From Candidatus Uabimicrobium amorphum (GTDB taxonomy: Bacteria; Planctomycetota; Uabimicrobiia; Uabimicrobiales; Uabimicrobiaceae), in the NCBI RefSeq assembly GCF_009002475.1, contig NZ_AP019860.1, forward strand, positions 2,108,001 through 2,172,000: a stretch of DNA of 64,000 nt, read 5' to 3'. The notes beneath the pieces were generated by a model. That model searched no databases. It was not told the origin of the DNA and worked only from the letters and a program-made list of their open reading frames with translations. The position numbers were made by a program, and so were the translations under genes. Shown here in pieces: positions 45,641 to 55,058 of the stretch. Position 1 is the stretch's first letter. Every line of letters begins with the position of its first letter.

Positions 45641-46552
45641 TTAGTAATTCATGTGGATACCAAAGTTAGCAACTAAATCAAATTCCTCATCGTCGTTTGT
45701 ATCTTCTGCAGCTTCGCCTAAGAAATAAGCGTCTAAGCCAGCAACGAATCTCCACTGACCAAAACGTTTAGGAATGAAAACCAAAGGTACATTCGCTTTT
45801 ATACCAACACTGGTAAAACCGTATGAACGAGCGTCACCACCAGCATCAACATATGTGTCGTTAGCCAAAGCGTGTGCAACAGTTACTGGCAACGATATTA
45901 ACAGGTTAGCACCTTTGTCGATTTCGATCGCAATGGTAGGCTCAATACCGAAAAGTGCGAAGAAACTTTCATCACCTTCGTTATCAACATTTGGGTTTCC
46001 GTCTTCAAGCTCAAGTGCAAGAAGTCCCCAAGGATTGATAGAAAAGTTACCTAGGCCAAGTAGTGGTCCATCATTAATGCGAACCTCTAAGGATACCTCA
46101 TGACGGTCTTCTAAACGGTCTTGGTTAATACCTGTATCTGACTGGTTAGGAAAAGTATAAATAGTGTAGCGGCCTGTAACGATAAGTAGGTCGTACAAAT
46201 CAAATTCCAAACCACCAATAATTCTTAGTTCGTTTAATGCTTCAGGGTCATCTCCAACCTGATTCGTCACATCTTCACCTTGAAGACTCGCCCAAACGCC
46301 ACCAAATGCGGTAACTTCAACATCACAACCACTGACAATATGAAAATTAATTTGCGCATATGGTTGAATGATGTATCCATCATCTTCCACTAAAAGACCG
46401 CGGAAGAAATACTTGGTAACATAGTCAATACCTGCATCTACGGAAATATCACCGCGGTTGTACACGATTTCAGAAGAAACATCTTCTTGTGCGCAGATGA
46501 AAGTAGATAGCATTAGAATAAAAACTAAGGAAAATGTTGCTACTTTTTTCAT
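45641..46552 (-). CDS. Putative outer-membrane porin, TorF-like
   Basis: The protein has 303 residues from the ATG at 46552 (AGAAAG upstream); the frame extends eight codons further. The signal peptide is 'VATFSLVFILMLSTFICAQ'. The mature part consists of alternating amphipathic strands: 'VDAGIDYVTKYFFRG', 'GYIIQPYAQINFHI', 'EVTAFGGVWASL', 'LRIIGGLEFDLYD', 'VAGLDAYFLG', ending with an aromatic-final strand ('GIHMNY'). The 'YVTKYFFRG ... QPYAQI' start resembles the TorF/Gcw_chp family. It is probably an eight- to twelve-strand beta-barrel. The transported solute is unknown. Confidence 0.82.
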   Translation of the reverse strand: MKKVATFSLVFILMLSTFICAQEDVSSEIVYNRGDISVDAGIDYVTKYFFRGLLVEDDGYIIQPYAQINFHIVSGCDVEVTAFGGVWASLQGEDVTNQVGDDPEALNELRIIGGLEFDLYDLLIVTGRYTIYTFPNQSDTGINQDRLEDRHEVSLEVRINDGPLLGLGNFSINPWGLLALELEDGNPNVDNEGDESFFALFGIEPTIAIEIDKGANLLISLPVTVAHALANDTYVDAGGDARSYGFTSVGIKANVPLVFIPKRFGQWRFVAGLDAYFLGEAAEDTNDDEEFDLVANFGIHMNY

Positions 46553-46941
46553 AATAATACTTTCTAAAATATACAAAACCTTAATAGTATCTAGTAAAAT
46601 AAGTTTGAGAAAAACAACCTATTTACTATATATTTAAAGATGTTTTTATACGATTATAACTAAAATGCTAGAGCATTTTTACAATACACTGTGCGAGTTC
46701 TAAATTAGACTTTAAGAGTAGCCATTCCTACAACAAAAAATATCATCTATTGAGTATTTGGATAATTTCAAACTTCAGACAAATTATAGATAATCTGCAA
46801 AAGCAATACTAAAACTTAAAATTAACCAACTACGCGCAAAGGTGAATAAATGATATACTCACTTGTATTGTTGCTACGCTTCTCAGTATTGTAGCTAATC
46901 ACCGGATATTGTTCAAGTGACTTCATAAAATTATTTAAACT
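46553..46941. other. Gene-less region between che/kinase operon and porin
   Basis: This is 389 bases, AT-rich. A hairpin AAAATGC-TAGA-GCATTTT at 46662-46679 with a trailing T run is the only clear structure; it could end a transcript. The region must hold the porin promoter, but no convincing -35/-10 pair was picked out. No small coding frame is supported. Confidence 0.5.
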
Positions 46942-48480
46942 CTAGGGTCTACTCTTTGAAAAAACAATCAACTCTTGTTCAAGTACTTCGCGCTTAATTA
47001 TTTTTTCGCGGAGTAAAACTTCATAAAAATCAATGTGATGTTTATCTTGTCTCGATAAAATTTCAAGAACCTGCTCTTTTCGCAAAAACCCCATTTGAAT
47101 GGCTAGTTGCCCAAAGGATTTTTTGATGCGTTTCTGGACTTTTAAGATCTTTTCCACCTGATCAGGTAGCAACCACCCTTCGCTAACTGCCAGCTCTCCA
47201 AACTTGGAATTTACCGTCAAATATATTTCAAGTGCCGATTTCAGCTGACCGCTTGTTATGATACCGCGCTTAACAAGATGTTCACTAAACGATTTTTTGA
47301 CTTTCTGCTCGAGAAATTCAATATTCTTTTGCAATAAGTTACTTGCCGAAATTTTACGTGTGGTTTTTGTTCTACGACGTATAGCCGTTTGCTCACTAGT
47401 TACTTCACGACGCCGCTTATGGGTTTCCGACAAAGGATTTTTATGAATCCCTAATGTCGCTTGCATCTTACTCGACTCTGATGTTTCGTCTCGCTTTATG
47501 ATATTTTGAACATTACCGACAATTCTCTGTGTCAATCTCGATGTCTTGGAAAAAACTTTTCGTTCGATAGGTTTGTCAAAATATATATTATGGGCACATT
47601 TTTCATTTGCGTAAATGAGTGGTTTTTCATCTAGGAGACAATGAACATCACATAAAAGTTCATCGTAACTTTGGTAACGTTCGTTGGGGTCTTTCTGAAT
47701 CATTTTCGCAATAATAAATGAGCTTTTATAGGAAAGACTTGGAACGTATTCGATAGGATCTACGGTTTTTTCATATCGGTGTTTGTACAGAACGTCAATC
47801 ACACTATTTGCTGTAAACAACAAACGTCCGGTAATGGTTTTGTACAAAGTTGCTCCCAATGAGTAAATATCGGATCGATGATCAACATCTCCTCCTGTTG
47901 CCTGCTCTATGCTCATATAGCTCGGTGTACCGAGAATCAAACCAGCCTGAGTCAACTCTTGGTCGTTTTTTCTCTTAGAAAGTCCAAAATCGGTAACCTT
48001 TGCTTGATTTTCGGTCATAAGAATATTTGCAGGTTTAATATCGCGATGAATGATATCTTTTACAAGAGCACACTTTAAAGCATCGGCGACTTGCAAAGCG
48101 ATCAACCATGTGTCTTCTTCTTCCAGTGGTCCTTTTTCAATAATATCTTCCAGTGGATATCCGCACACATACTCCATGGCGATATAGCAAAATGCCTCTT
48201 TATTTCCTATCGAATAGATGTTGACAATATTTGGGTGTTGTATGGAAGCGGCTAAACGCGCTTCTCGCAAAAAGCGTCCTATCGAATCATCACTTTCTAA
48301 ATTATTCGTTCGACGAAGAATTTTCAAAGCGACATCTCTCTGCAAAGAATTCTGATGCGCAAGATATACCTCGGCCATGTTTCCTTTGCCAAGCAACTTC
48401 TTTACCGTATAATCGTCGAAAGTGGTGCCTACGATAGATGTACTCAATGTGGATTCCTTATTTTGGTGAATAGGTTTCAT
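46942..48480 (-). CDS. Ser/Thr protein kinase with C-terminal four-fold MshEN-like module
   Basis: The protein has 512 residues. The kinase domain is residues 24-290: 'LGKGNMAEVYLA', Lys53 in 'VALKIL', 'HRDIKPANIL' (Asp147), 'DFGLSKR', 'GTPSYMSIEQ' and 'SDIYSLGATLY'; all catalytic residues are kept. A basic linker follows. Residues 397-507 are four consecutive 24-residue motifs separated by five residues each. Motifs 2 and 3 keep Gly3, Gly10 and Gln24. The motif form and the five-residue spacing match MshEN c-di-GMP domains, but the first-position Arg is Lys or Ser. No transmembrane helix. It is the last gene of the chemosensory operon, seven bases after the chemoreceptor start. It phosphorylates unknown proteins, possibly under control of the module. 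Confidence 0.92.
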   Translation of the reverse strand: MKPIHQNKESTLSTSIVGTTFDDYTVKKLLGKGNMAEVYLAHQNSLQRDVALKILRRTNNLESDDSIGRFLREARLAASIQHPNIVNIYSIGNKEAFCYIAMEYVCGYPLEDIIEKGPLEEEDTWLIALQVADALKCALVKDIIHRDIKPANILMTENQAKVTDFGLSKRKNDQELTQAGLILGTPSYMSIEQATGGDVDHRSDIYSLGATLYKTITGRLLFTANSVIDVLYKHRYEKTVDPIEYVPSLSYKSSFIIAKMIQKDPNERYQSYDELLCDVHCLLDEKPLIYANEKCAHNIYFDKPIERKVFSKTSRLTQRIVGNVQNIIKRDETSESSKMQATLGIHKNPLSETHKRRREVTSEQTAIRRRTKTTRKISASNLLQKNIEFLEQKVKKSFSEHLVKRGIITSGQLKSALEIYLTVNSKFGELAVSEGWLLPDQVEKILKVQKRIKKSFGQLAIQMGFLRKEQVLEILSRQDKHHIDFYEVLLREKIIKREVLEQELIVFSKSRP

Positions 48481-48486
48481 ACCATC

Positions 48487-50244
48487 CTACTTCGTTTGAA
48501 AAAATTGGATCAAACTTGTAAGAGCTTGCGCATCGTTGTTTATTTTATTAGAGGTTATTTTTAATTCATTGATCAGACTCAAATTGTGTTGTGTAAATGC
48601 ATCCATTTCCACTACAGATTTTGAAATTTCTTTAATTGTCTGTGCTAGCTCTTCACTTGCAGAAGCGATTTCGGTAATATTTTCCATCATCTGGTTAATT
48701 GCTTCTACACCTTGATTGATTTGTTGAACATTGTTGTGAATAGATTGGCTAACCTCATTAGACTGCATTTCTGTACGTTTTGATAACAACCTCATTTCAT
48801 CAGCAACTACCTCAAAACCCTTACCTACATCACCAACATGGGCAGATTCGATGGCAGCATTGATTGCCAGTAAATTTGTTTCAAAAGCAATATCGTCAAT
48901 GATTTTTAAAACTTCTGACATTTTATTACTAGTTCTAGAAAGACCATCCATTGTACTTTTAATACTCTGAACTTGTTTTTCGACTTTATTGGTCGTCGCA
49001 GTCGTTTCGTCGAGCATTTTGCTTGTTGCAGAAATCTTTTGTCTAAATTGATTAACAGCCGATGCCTCTTTTTCGGCCTGCACAAAGATATTATCCCCTT
49101 CAGTATGCGCCTTTTTTACTGACTTTTGCAAATTGTCGCAGATAGATTGACTTTTTTCAGCAAAGTCATGTAAGTTATCAACAAATTTGTTGATTACGTT
49201 CCCTAATTTCCCCACTTCACCTTTCACAGGTATTTGTACTTTGTTCTTTAAATTCCCTTGCGATAGACTCGTCACAGTATCCGTAACATTATGTAGCGAA
49301 ATAGTAGACTCTGCGGCAAAAATATATGTTACGATGACGATAAAAATGCATGCGATTAGACAAGTTAACATCGCAGAACGCGCGACATCGTTATTGACAA
49401 TCTGATTTTCAGGTATTGCCACAGCAATTTTCCAAGTGTTTGACATCAAAGACTCAAAAAACAAATAGACATTTGTTCCACTTTCGGGGTCTATGGTATT
49501 TATATGACCGCTTGTTTGCCCGGCGACTTCCTCTAAATCGGGATTTTTGTGCTGCTTTGCATATGATTGAATTGTCTGCCCTTGTTCCACAAGGTTTACA
49601 TTAGGATGTACGAGATAACGACTTTCGCTATCGAGTAAAAAAGCATAGCCAACATCGTACGCATTGGCATTCTCTACAATACTTGCAAATGTCTCAAATG
49701 CAATATCTATGCCAACTACTCCCACAAATTCGTCATCTTTTACCACGGGAAACACAAAAGATACCAGAGGACTGCTTTTATATATGGCAGAGGGAATCAC
49801 TTGAAAATTTTTTGTTACTTTACTTTTTCGATACCAATCATTTTTGTGTGTGTCATTGCGCTCTTCAAACTTAACACTCTTGTCTCCAAGTCGATTCCAA
49901 TAATATGTTGTCGACTCTTTATCTTTTGAAAATGGCTCCATACAAGAAAATACAGCTGCAAGATATGTGTTCTCTCGTAAAAAGTCTTCGAGAACGAATT
50001 TTATATTCTCATGATCATCCTTGTAGTTGTGTTCTATAAATTTTGCAAATCCACGAACAACAACATGATTTTTCTCTAAGAACATAGATATTTCTTGAGC
50101 GTAGCGTTTTGCTATTTGTTCCCCGCTATTTAGTGCTGTCTGTTTTTGCTGATCAGCAACTTGAACAACAACCATCCATGTAACAGCAATGACACTACCA
50201 ATAATAAAAGCATTCATGAGTAATAATTTCTTAAATTGTCTCAT
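48487..50244 (-). CDS. Methyl-accepting chemotaxis-type receptor with dCache domain
   Basis: The protein has 585 residues from the ATG at 50244 (AAAGG eight bases upstream). Helix 1 ('MNAFIIGSVIAVTWMVVVQV') is followed by a periplasmic dCache ligand domain: 'YLAAVFSCMEPFSKD', 'DWYRKSKV', 'PLVSFVFPVV', 'GVVGIDIAFETF', 'YAFLLDSESRYLVHPN'. Helix 2 ('LTCLIACIFIVIVTYIFAA'), a HAMP-like segment and the MCP signalling hairpin follow ('FETNLLAINAAIESAHVGD', 'GFEVVADEMRLLS'). It should sense a small molecule outside the inner membrane and control CheA. The second position of the tip is diverged from the enteric type. No CheR-tethering pentapeptide is seen. Confidence 0.93.
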   Translation of the reverse strand: MRQFKKLLLMNAFIIGSVIAVTWMVVVQVADQQKQTALNSGEQIAKRYAQEISMFLEKNHVVVRGFAKFIEHNYKDDHENIKFVLEDFLRENTYLAAVFSCMEPFSKDKESTTYYWNRLGDKSVKFEERNDTHKNDWYRKSKVTKNFQVIPSAIYKSSPLVSFVFPVVKDDEFVGVVGIDIAFETFASIVENANAYDVGYAFLLDSESRYLVHPNVNLVEQGQTIQSYAKQHKNPDLEEVAGQTSGHINTIDPESGTNVYLFFESLMSNTWKIAVAIPENQIVNNDVARSAMLTCLIACIFIVIVTYIFAAESTISLHNVTDTVTSLSQGNLKNKVQIPVKGEVGKLGNVINKFVDNLHDFAEKSQSICDNLQKSVKKAHTEGDNIFVQAEKEASAVNQFRQKISATSKMLDETTATTNKVEKQVQSIKSTMDGLSRTSNKMSEVLKIIDDIAFETNLLAINAAIESAHVGDVGKGFEVVADEMRLLSKRTEMQSNEVSQSIHNNVQQINQGVEAINQMMENITEIASASEELAQTIKEISKSVVEMDAFTQHNLSLINELKITSNKINNDAQALTSLIQFFQTK

Positions 50245-50273
50245 AGCAAAAGCCTTTGTCAAAAATATAAACT

Positions 50274-50810
50274 TTACCTTGCAAGTTCCGCCAATTCGTC
50301 TTGGTCGGCTCCAATGTCTTCAGGTGAGCCTTTTCCTTTATCTAAATATTCAGAGCATAAGTCCGCATAGCACTTGCGTTTTGCTCCATCAGCACATCGA
50401 GCTTGTAATAAGTATTTTTTTGCACTTTCCAAGAAACCTTGATTTTGTAAATAATCGAGTTCCTCTTGGTTCGTACCGATTTCCTCTGGTGTTAAATTAT
50501 AATTCGTCAGTGTAGTGCGACATAAGTTAGCAAAGTATTGACGATTCGTACAATTGTTATCTCGGCATTTTTGCAAATATTCCTGACAAATTTGCACAGG
50601 ATTTTTACTCTTTATGCGCGCTGCTCTACGACGGCGCCTAACTATTTTCCGCGAAAGCAATGTAAGTTCTTGGTCGTCTGTTCCGATATCCGCAGGAGAG
50701 GCAGCACTTTTTGCTAGGCAGACTTTCGTTAAATTCGCAAAATAATTGCGCGTACTTCCCGAAGCATTCCTAGCTTTATCTAAATATTTTTTGGCTAGTT
50801 CAAGATACAC
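50274..50810 (-). CDS. Three-repeat helical protein of the chemosensory operon, unknown
   Basis: The protein has 178 residues. The GTG start has GAGGGG six bases upstream and comes three bases after the stop of the REC/CheX gene. It is composed of three copies of an approximately 52-residue helical unit (1-52, 72-124, 125-178) with the pattern 'AKKYLxxAR', 'R-x-Y-F-A-N-L', 'P-x-D/E-I-G-T/A-D/N-Q-E/D-E-L'. A very basic segment (RKIVRRRRRAAR) joins units 1 and 2. No family recognised. No signal or membrane segment. Its tight position between the response regulator and the receptor argues for a role in the array or as an output adapter. Confidence 0.8.
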   Translation of the reverse strand: MYLELAKKYLDKARNASGSTRNYFANLTKVCLAKSAASPADIGTDDQELTLLSRKIVRRRRRAARIKSKNPVQICQEYLQKCRDNNCTNRQYFANLCRTTLTNYNLTPEEIGTNQEELDYLQNQGFLESAKKYLLQARCADGAKRKCYADLCSEYLDKGKGSPEDIGADQDELAELAR

Positions 50811-50813
50811 GTT

Positions 50814-52121
50814 TTACCCCTCGAAATTTTTTTGACGCTGTGCAAAGATATTTTTACCAACAATCACCAAATCAACCTGTCCCTCAGGAACAAGTATCGG
50901 TATGATTAAAGCCTCTCTACCCTTTGGCAAAGTGATATGTTCTTCGTCCACTTTTTTTATCTTAGGAGGCTTCATATCAAATTTAATATTATTGTTGTCT
51001 AATTTACTAATAGCATTCCCGCATACAATGTTGACAAATTCTCCGGCCACTTCCAAAAGTACATCTTGGCTAATGTCATCTTCTAGTTCGACCATAGCGT
51101 CAGCAATAGCAATAGCCACTTCATTGCTAATATTTAATATATACATCCAGTTGAAGTCACCCGAAAAAGATAACTCAACGACAATCCCATTGGAGCGAAT
51201 TTTTTCGTTGTCAAAACTACAATCACCTTCTAAAACGAAAAACTCTGTAAGACGCATTAGTAACTTCAACGTCTGTTCTGTAAAAACTTCAAAGACGGCA
51301 CCATTTTCAAAATTTTCTTTAATCCACTGTAGACCATAAACCCCTTGATCGCCTTGATCGAGAGATCTAAATTGCTCTAGTTCAGCTTCAAGTTTTTCTT
51401 TTAATATAATTTTTTCCCGGGCCATGATATCTTCCAAATTTATATAGTGTGTTTGTTGTACTTTTAACAATTGCTGCAGCTGTCTGCTTTTCAAAATTCC
51501 CATTTGCATGGTCAGCTGACCAAAATATTTGTTAATGCGTTTTTGCACTTTTAAAATTTTGTCTACTTGTTCTGGAAGCATTAGTCCTTCTTCAACGGCA
51601 ATTTCACCAATTTTTCGATTCACTGAGTTTTGCACTTCCAGGCAATGCAACAATTGATCTTGTGAAATAATGCCTTTTTGAAGCAAATATTGTCCGAAGG
51701 AACTACCAATGACTTGAAAATCGTCGTCCTCTTCTACCTCAAATTCAATATCAGGAGCCTTGTCACCAAGAATTTTCCCTAAAGTTTTTAATAGTGTGTA
51801 CGTTTCAAAAGGTTTCGTAATGTAATTCTTAACACCTATACGCAGTGCCTCTATTAACTTTTTCTTGCTACCAATAGATGTCACCATAACGATTTGCGCT
51901 GAAGGATCGTGTTTTAATATTTGTTTTGCGCTATCTACCCCTTTTAGCTTAGGCATATTGTAGTCCATCAACACAATATCTGGTAAAACTTTTTTGTAGT
52001 CTTGAGCAGCAGCAAGTCCATTGGGACTTTCGCAAACGACTTCGTACCCACTCTCTGTCAGAATTTCGCGTAATACTCTTCTCATGAAACTAGAATCATC
52101 GGCTATGAGTACTCTGACCAT
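50814..52121 (-). CDS. Response regulator: REC - four-fold MshEN-like module - CheX phosphatase domain
   Basis: The protein has 435 residues. REC is residues 1-118, with Asp8/Asp9, phospho-acceptor Asp53 ('VLMDYNMP'), Thr81 and Lys103. Residues 141-251 hold four tandem 24-residue motifs with five-residue spacers, homologous to the C-terminus of the Ser/Thr kinase in the same operon ('LPEQVDKILKVQ' against 'LPDQVEKILKVQ'). Residues 265-425 are a CheX/CheC-like domain with the Glu-x-x-Asn active-site type ('EVAGEFVNIVCGNAIS'), which dephosphorylates REC domains. So receiver and phosphatase are fused with a putative second-messenger module between them. AAAGG precedes the ATG. Confidence 0.92.
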   Translation of the reverse strand: MVRVLIADDSSFMRRVLREILTESGYEVVCESPNGLAAAQDYKKVLPDIVLMDYNMPKLKGVDSAKQILKHDPSAQIVMVTSIGSKKKLIEALRIGVKNYITKPFETYTLLKTLGKILGDKAPDIEFEVEEDDDFQVIGSSFGQYLLQKGIISQDQLLHCLEVQNSVNRKIGEIAVEEGLMLPEQVDKILKVQKRINKYFGQLTMQMGILKSRQLQQLLKVQQTHYINLEDIMAREKIILKEKLEAELEQFRSLDQGDQGVYGLQWIKENFENGAVFEVFTEQTLKLLMRLTEFFVLEGDCSFDNEKIRSNGIVVELSFSGDFNWMYILNISNEVAIAIADAMVELEDDISQDVLLEVAGEFVNIVCGNAISKLDNNNIKFDMKPPKIKKVDEEHITLPKGREALIIPILVPEGQVDLVIVGKNIFAQRQKNFEG

Positions 52122-52160
52122 CTTTTACCTTTCTACCAAACAACAGATAACAAACAACCG

Positions 52161-52646
52161 TTAGCTTTCTGTTTTCTCCGCATTTACTATGTCGTTAACG
52201 ATGACAAGTTCTTCGCTAGTAAGTACTTTTTCAATATTAAGTAGTATTTTGATTCCTTGTAAATCTTTAGCAATGGCCTCTATAAATTCCGTCTTTACAG
52301 CAGAACCAAATTGCGGTGTCTCTTCTTTGAATTCTTTTTGAATTTCCGTCACTTCATACACCGCGTCAACGATAATTCCCATCTCACTTTGTTTGATATA
52401 CACAATAGCGATACATGTATTACGGTCGTATTCCTTTTCGGTTAAATCAAACTTTTTTCTTAAATTGATAATTGGAATAACTTTTCCGCGAACATTTACC
52501 ATTCCTGCAACAAAATTTGGCGTTTGAGGAATAGGAGTTATATCTTTAATTGCTATAATTTCCGAAACGTTTGCTATCTGAATTCCATACGTCTGGTTAT
52601 CTAAACCAAAAGTCAAATATTTATTCGAAACATTAGCCGATGACAT
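52161..52646 (-). CDS. cheW: CheW coupling protein
   Basis: The protein has 161 residues from the ATG at 52646, which has AAGGA seven bases upstream; other in-frame starts overlap cheA. The CheW fold is complete: 'YLTFGLDNQTYGIQIANVSEI', 'ITPIPQTPNFVAGMVNVRGKVIP', 'INLRKKF', 'MGIIVDAVYEVTEI'. It bridges the receptors and the CheA P5 domain in the array. It lies directly after cheA. Confidence 0.95.
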   Translation of the reverse strand: MSSANVSNKYLTFGLDNQTYGIQIANVSEIIAIKDITPIPQTPNFVAGMVNVRGKVIPIINLRKKFDLTEKEYDRNTCIAIVYIKQSEMGIIVDAVYEVTEIQKEFKEETPQFGSAVKTEFIEAIAKDLQGIKILLNIEKVLTSEELVIVNDIVNAEKTES

Positions 52647-52662
52647 TTGCATTTCCTTAATT

Positions 52663-54990
52663 TTACGACATAGTACGCTCAATAGACTGCATCTCTAAAT
52701 ATCTCTCGGTGATATTTTGTAAATCGAGAATGTATGCAATACTACCGTCGCTTAAAATTGTTGTGCCCGATATTCCGATAAGTTGAGAAAAACTTTTGTC
52801 CAAACTTTTTATGACCACTTGCTGCTGTTGTTTTACTTCATCGATCACCAAACAGTATGGTTTATCATCTTTATCGATAATAACTCCTATTTTCTGTTTA
52901 AAATCTCGCGACAAGGAGGGAGAATCAATCACTTCTTCCGTGTAAATTACCGGTATGCTTTTCCCCTTGTGAACAACAACCTCTGCACCATCAATTAGAG
53001 AAGAAATAGCCTCTGGAGATAGTTGGATAAATTCTTTTATATCTTTCGAGTTGAGGATATAGTTATTGTGCTTAATTCGAATGATAATACCATCGAGCAT
53101 CGCGAGAGTAAGTGGCAGAGTAATGGTAAACTTACAACCTTTGCCTTGTTCAGAATCAATACTGATCTCCCCCTCTAACGATTGAATTTTTTGCTTAACA
53201 ATGTTTAAGCCCATACCCCGTCCAGAAATCTCAGATAAATTTTCCTTGGTGGAAAAACCTGAGTGAAAAATAAAATCCGCCCAATCAATATTTGGATCGC
53301 GCACATTCTTTACCAAGCCCAAAGTGAGAGCTTTCTCCTGTATTTTGGGAATTTGTATACCGCCGCCATCATCCGCAATTTCGACAATAATATTGCCCGC
53401 ACTATGGTACGCTCGTAGAAAGACATTTGCCACCCCTGGTTTTCCAGATTTTGCCCTAACATTTTTCTGCTCTATTCCGTGGTCAACAGCATTACGCATT
53501 AAATGCATAAATGGCTCATGTATTGCTTCCACAACAGTACGGTCGAGTTCTGTGTCTTCGCCAAAAGTACGTATCACAACCTCTTTGTCTAGCTTTTTCG
53601 CTAGATTACGTCCAAGACGATTCATGCGTTGAAAGATAGGTTGAATCGGCGTCATTCGTGCACGAAGCGCCACTTTTTGCAACTGCTTTACTAGCTTTGT
53701 ACACGACGCGATTTTCTTTTGTGTGGCGATATTTTTTATTTGTGAAATATTTAAGTCGTTTTCCACCATGGAATACGAAATAATGAGCTCTCCCACAGTA
53801 TCGATCAAATCGTCCAAATCAGACGTTTTTATTTTGGTAATCGCTTGTAAATCAACACTTTCGGCGATTTCTTTGTCTTGAGATTTTTGGTACTCGGACT
53901 GATCTTGTATAGCCGAAAATGGCATGTTAATGGTTTCTTCACCTGTTTGAGAAATCTTGTTAATCGGCTGTGTCTTGGCGATGCCTTCTAGCTGATTTGG
54001 ATCTATCATTCTCTCCGTTTTTACTCGCGGTTCATCCGGAAAAAATGATGGTTTAGCTTTTGGCGGTATCATATCTGGGGTATTTTGCAATTCAGTAAGA
54101 TAACCTTCAAACTCTTCGACAAGCATCCCAGGATTTGTGATGACTGTAAAACGACGATTATCGAGGTAACTCTTTAAAGATAAATCCATTTCTTTAAAAC
54201 AATCAATAGCCCCAAACAGAAGATTTGCCGCTTCGGGAGTGAGAATAGAAATTTTTTCTAGCAATGTCTCGGCGATATGCGCCACCTTTACCATATCATG
54301 CATTTGCAATATACCAGCATTTCCCTTAATCGTGTGAAAAACACTTAATAAATCTTGTAGTTTTTCTTTATTATCTGGTGCATTTTCCAATGCTAAAATG
54401 GCAGACTCCGCTGTATCAAACAAATCGTTCATATCGCTCAAAAAAGCCACCAAATGATCAGGATTTATTTCCTGCTCTGGTATGGAAAACAGGACCTTAC
54501 TTTCATTGTTTTCGCTAGCCGTTTCGCCTTCTTCTAATTCCGCCCTTTCAGAGTCGTGGTCTTTTGGTTCTTCTAAACTTTCAACAAGACTCTCCTCCGG
54601 AGCCTCATCATCATCTTCATGATCCTCTTCATCTTCGAGGTCTTCTAACTCCAGACCTAACCCTTCTGGTAACGGTACAGACAGAGGGTCTTCTTCATCA
54701 ATAATTTCACGTACCATACACTGCAATGTCGAACAGGTTTCAATAACCGTATCTAAATCATACTCTACATCGTCTGATTCTTGCAGGACGATTCTCATGG
54801 CAATCTCTGCTCCCTTTTGTCCAATTTTAGACAAAAACGAATAATCCGTTTCCGCAAGAACAGCAACAATCTCCATCAAATCATCGTGGACACCAATTAC
54901 AGTAGAAAGATCAGACTCTTCTGCATCAACAGCACTGATTACTAGCTGGTCTATCTGCTCAATGATTTCATCCCATGTTAAGTCAGACAT
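52663..54990 (-). CDS. cheA: CheA chemotaxis histidine kinase with extra N-terminal domain
   Basis: The protein has 775 residues. The ATG follows AGGAGGAGACC. Order: an extra helical domain (1-95), an acidic linker (100-160), the Hpt/P1 domain with His219 in 'VFHTIKGNAG', a linker lacking an obvious P2, dimerisation P3, the ATPase P4 ('HLMRNAVDHGIEQ', 'DDGGGIQ', 'SGRGMGLNIVK') and the CheW-like P5 at the C-terminus. It phosphorylates the CheX-fused regulator and perhaps others. In usual CheA the Hpt is at the very N-terminus, so residues 1-160 are an addition. Confidence 0.96.
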   Translation of the reverse strand: MSDLTWDEIIEQIDQLVISAVDAEESDLSTVIGVHDDLMEIVAVLAETDYSFLSKIGQKGAEIAMRIVLQESDDVEYDLDTVIETCSTLQCMVREIIDEEDPLSVPLPEGLGLELEDLEDEEDHEDDDEAPEESLVESLEEPKDHDSERAELEEGETASENNESKVLFSIPEQEINPDHLVAFLSDMNDLFDTAESAILALENAPDNKEKLQDLLSVFHTIKGNAGILQMHDMVKVAHIAETLLEKISILTPEAANLLFGAIDCFKEMDLSLKSYLDNRRFTVITNPGMLVEEFEGYLTELQNTPDMIPPKAKPSFFPDEPRVKTERMIDPNQLEGIAKTQPINKISQTGEETINMPFSAIQDQSEYQKSQDKEIAESVDLQAITKIKTSDLDDLIDTVGELIISYSMVENDLNISQIKNIATQKKIASCTKLVKQLQKVALRARMTPIQPIFQRMNRLGRNLAKKLDKEVVIRTFGEDTELDRTVVEAIHEPFMHLMRNAVDHGIEQKNVRAKSGKPGVANVFLRAYHSAGNIIVEIADDGGGIQIPKIQEKALTLGLVKNVRDPNIDWADFIFHSGFSTKENLSEISGRGMGLNIVKQKIQSLEGEISIDSEQGKGCKFTITLPLTLAMLDGIIIRIKHNNYILNSKDIKEFIQLSPEAISSLIDGAEVVVHKGKSIPVIYTEEVIDSPSLSRDFKQKIGVIIDKDDKPYCLVIDEVKQQQQVVIKSLDKSFSQLIGISGTTILSDGSIAYILDLQNITERYLEMQSIERTMS

Positions 54991-55058
54991 GGTCTCCTCC
55001 TACGGACGTTATTTCTATTATTCGGATGCGTAATATGCATTTTTCTTCTCCACTGACA

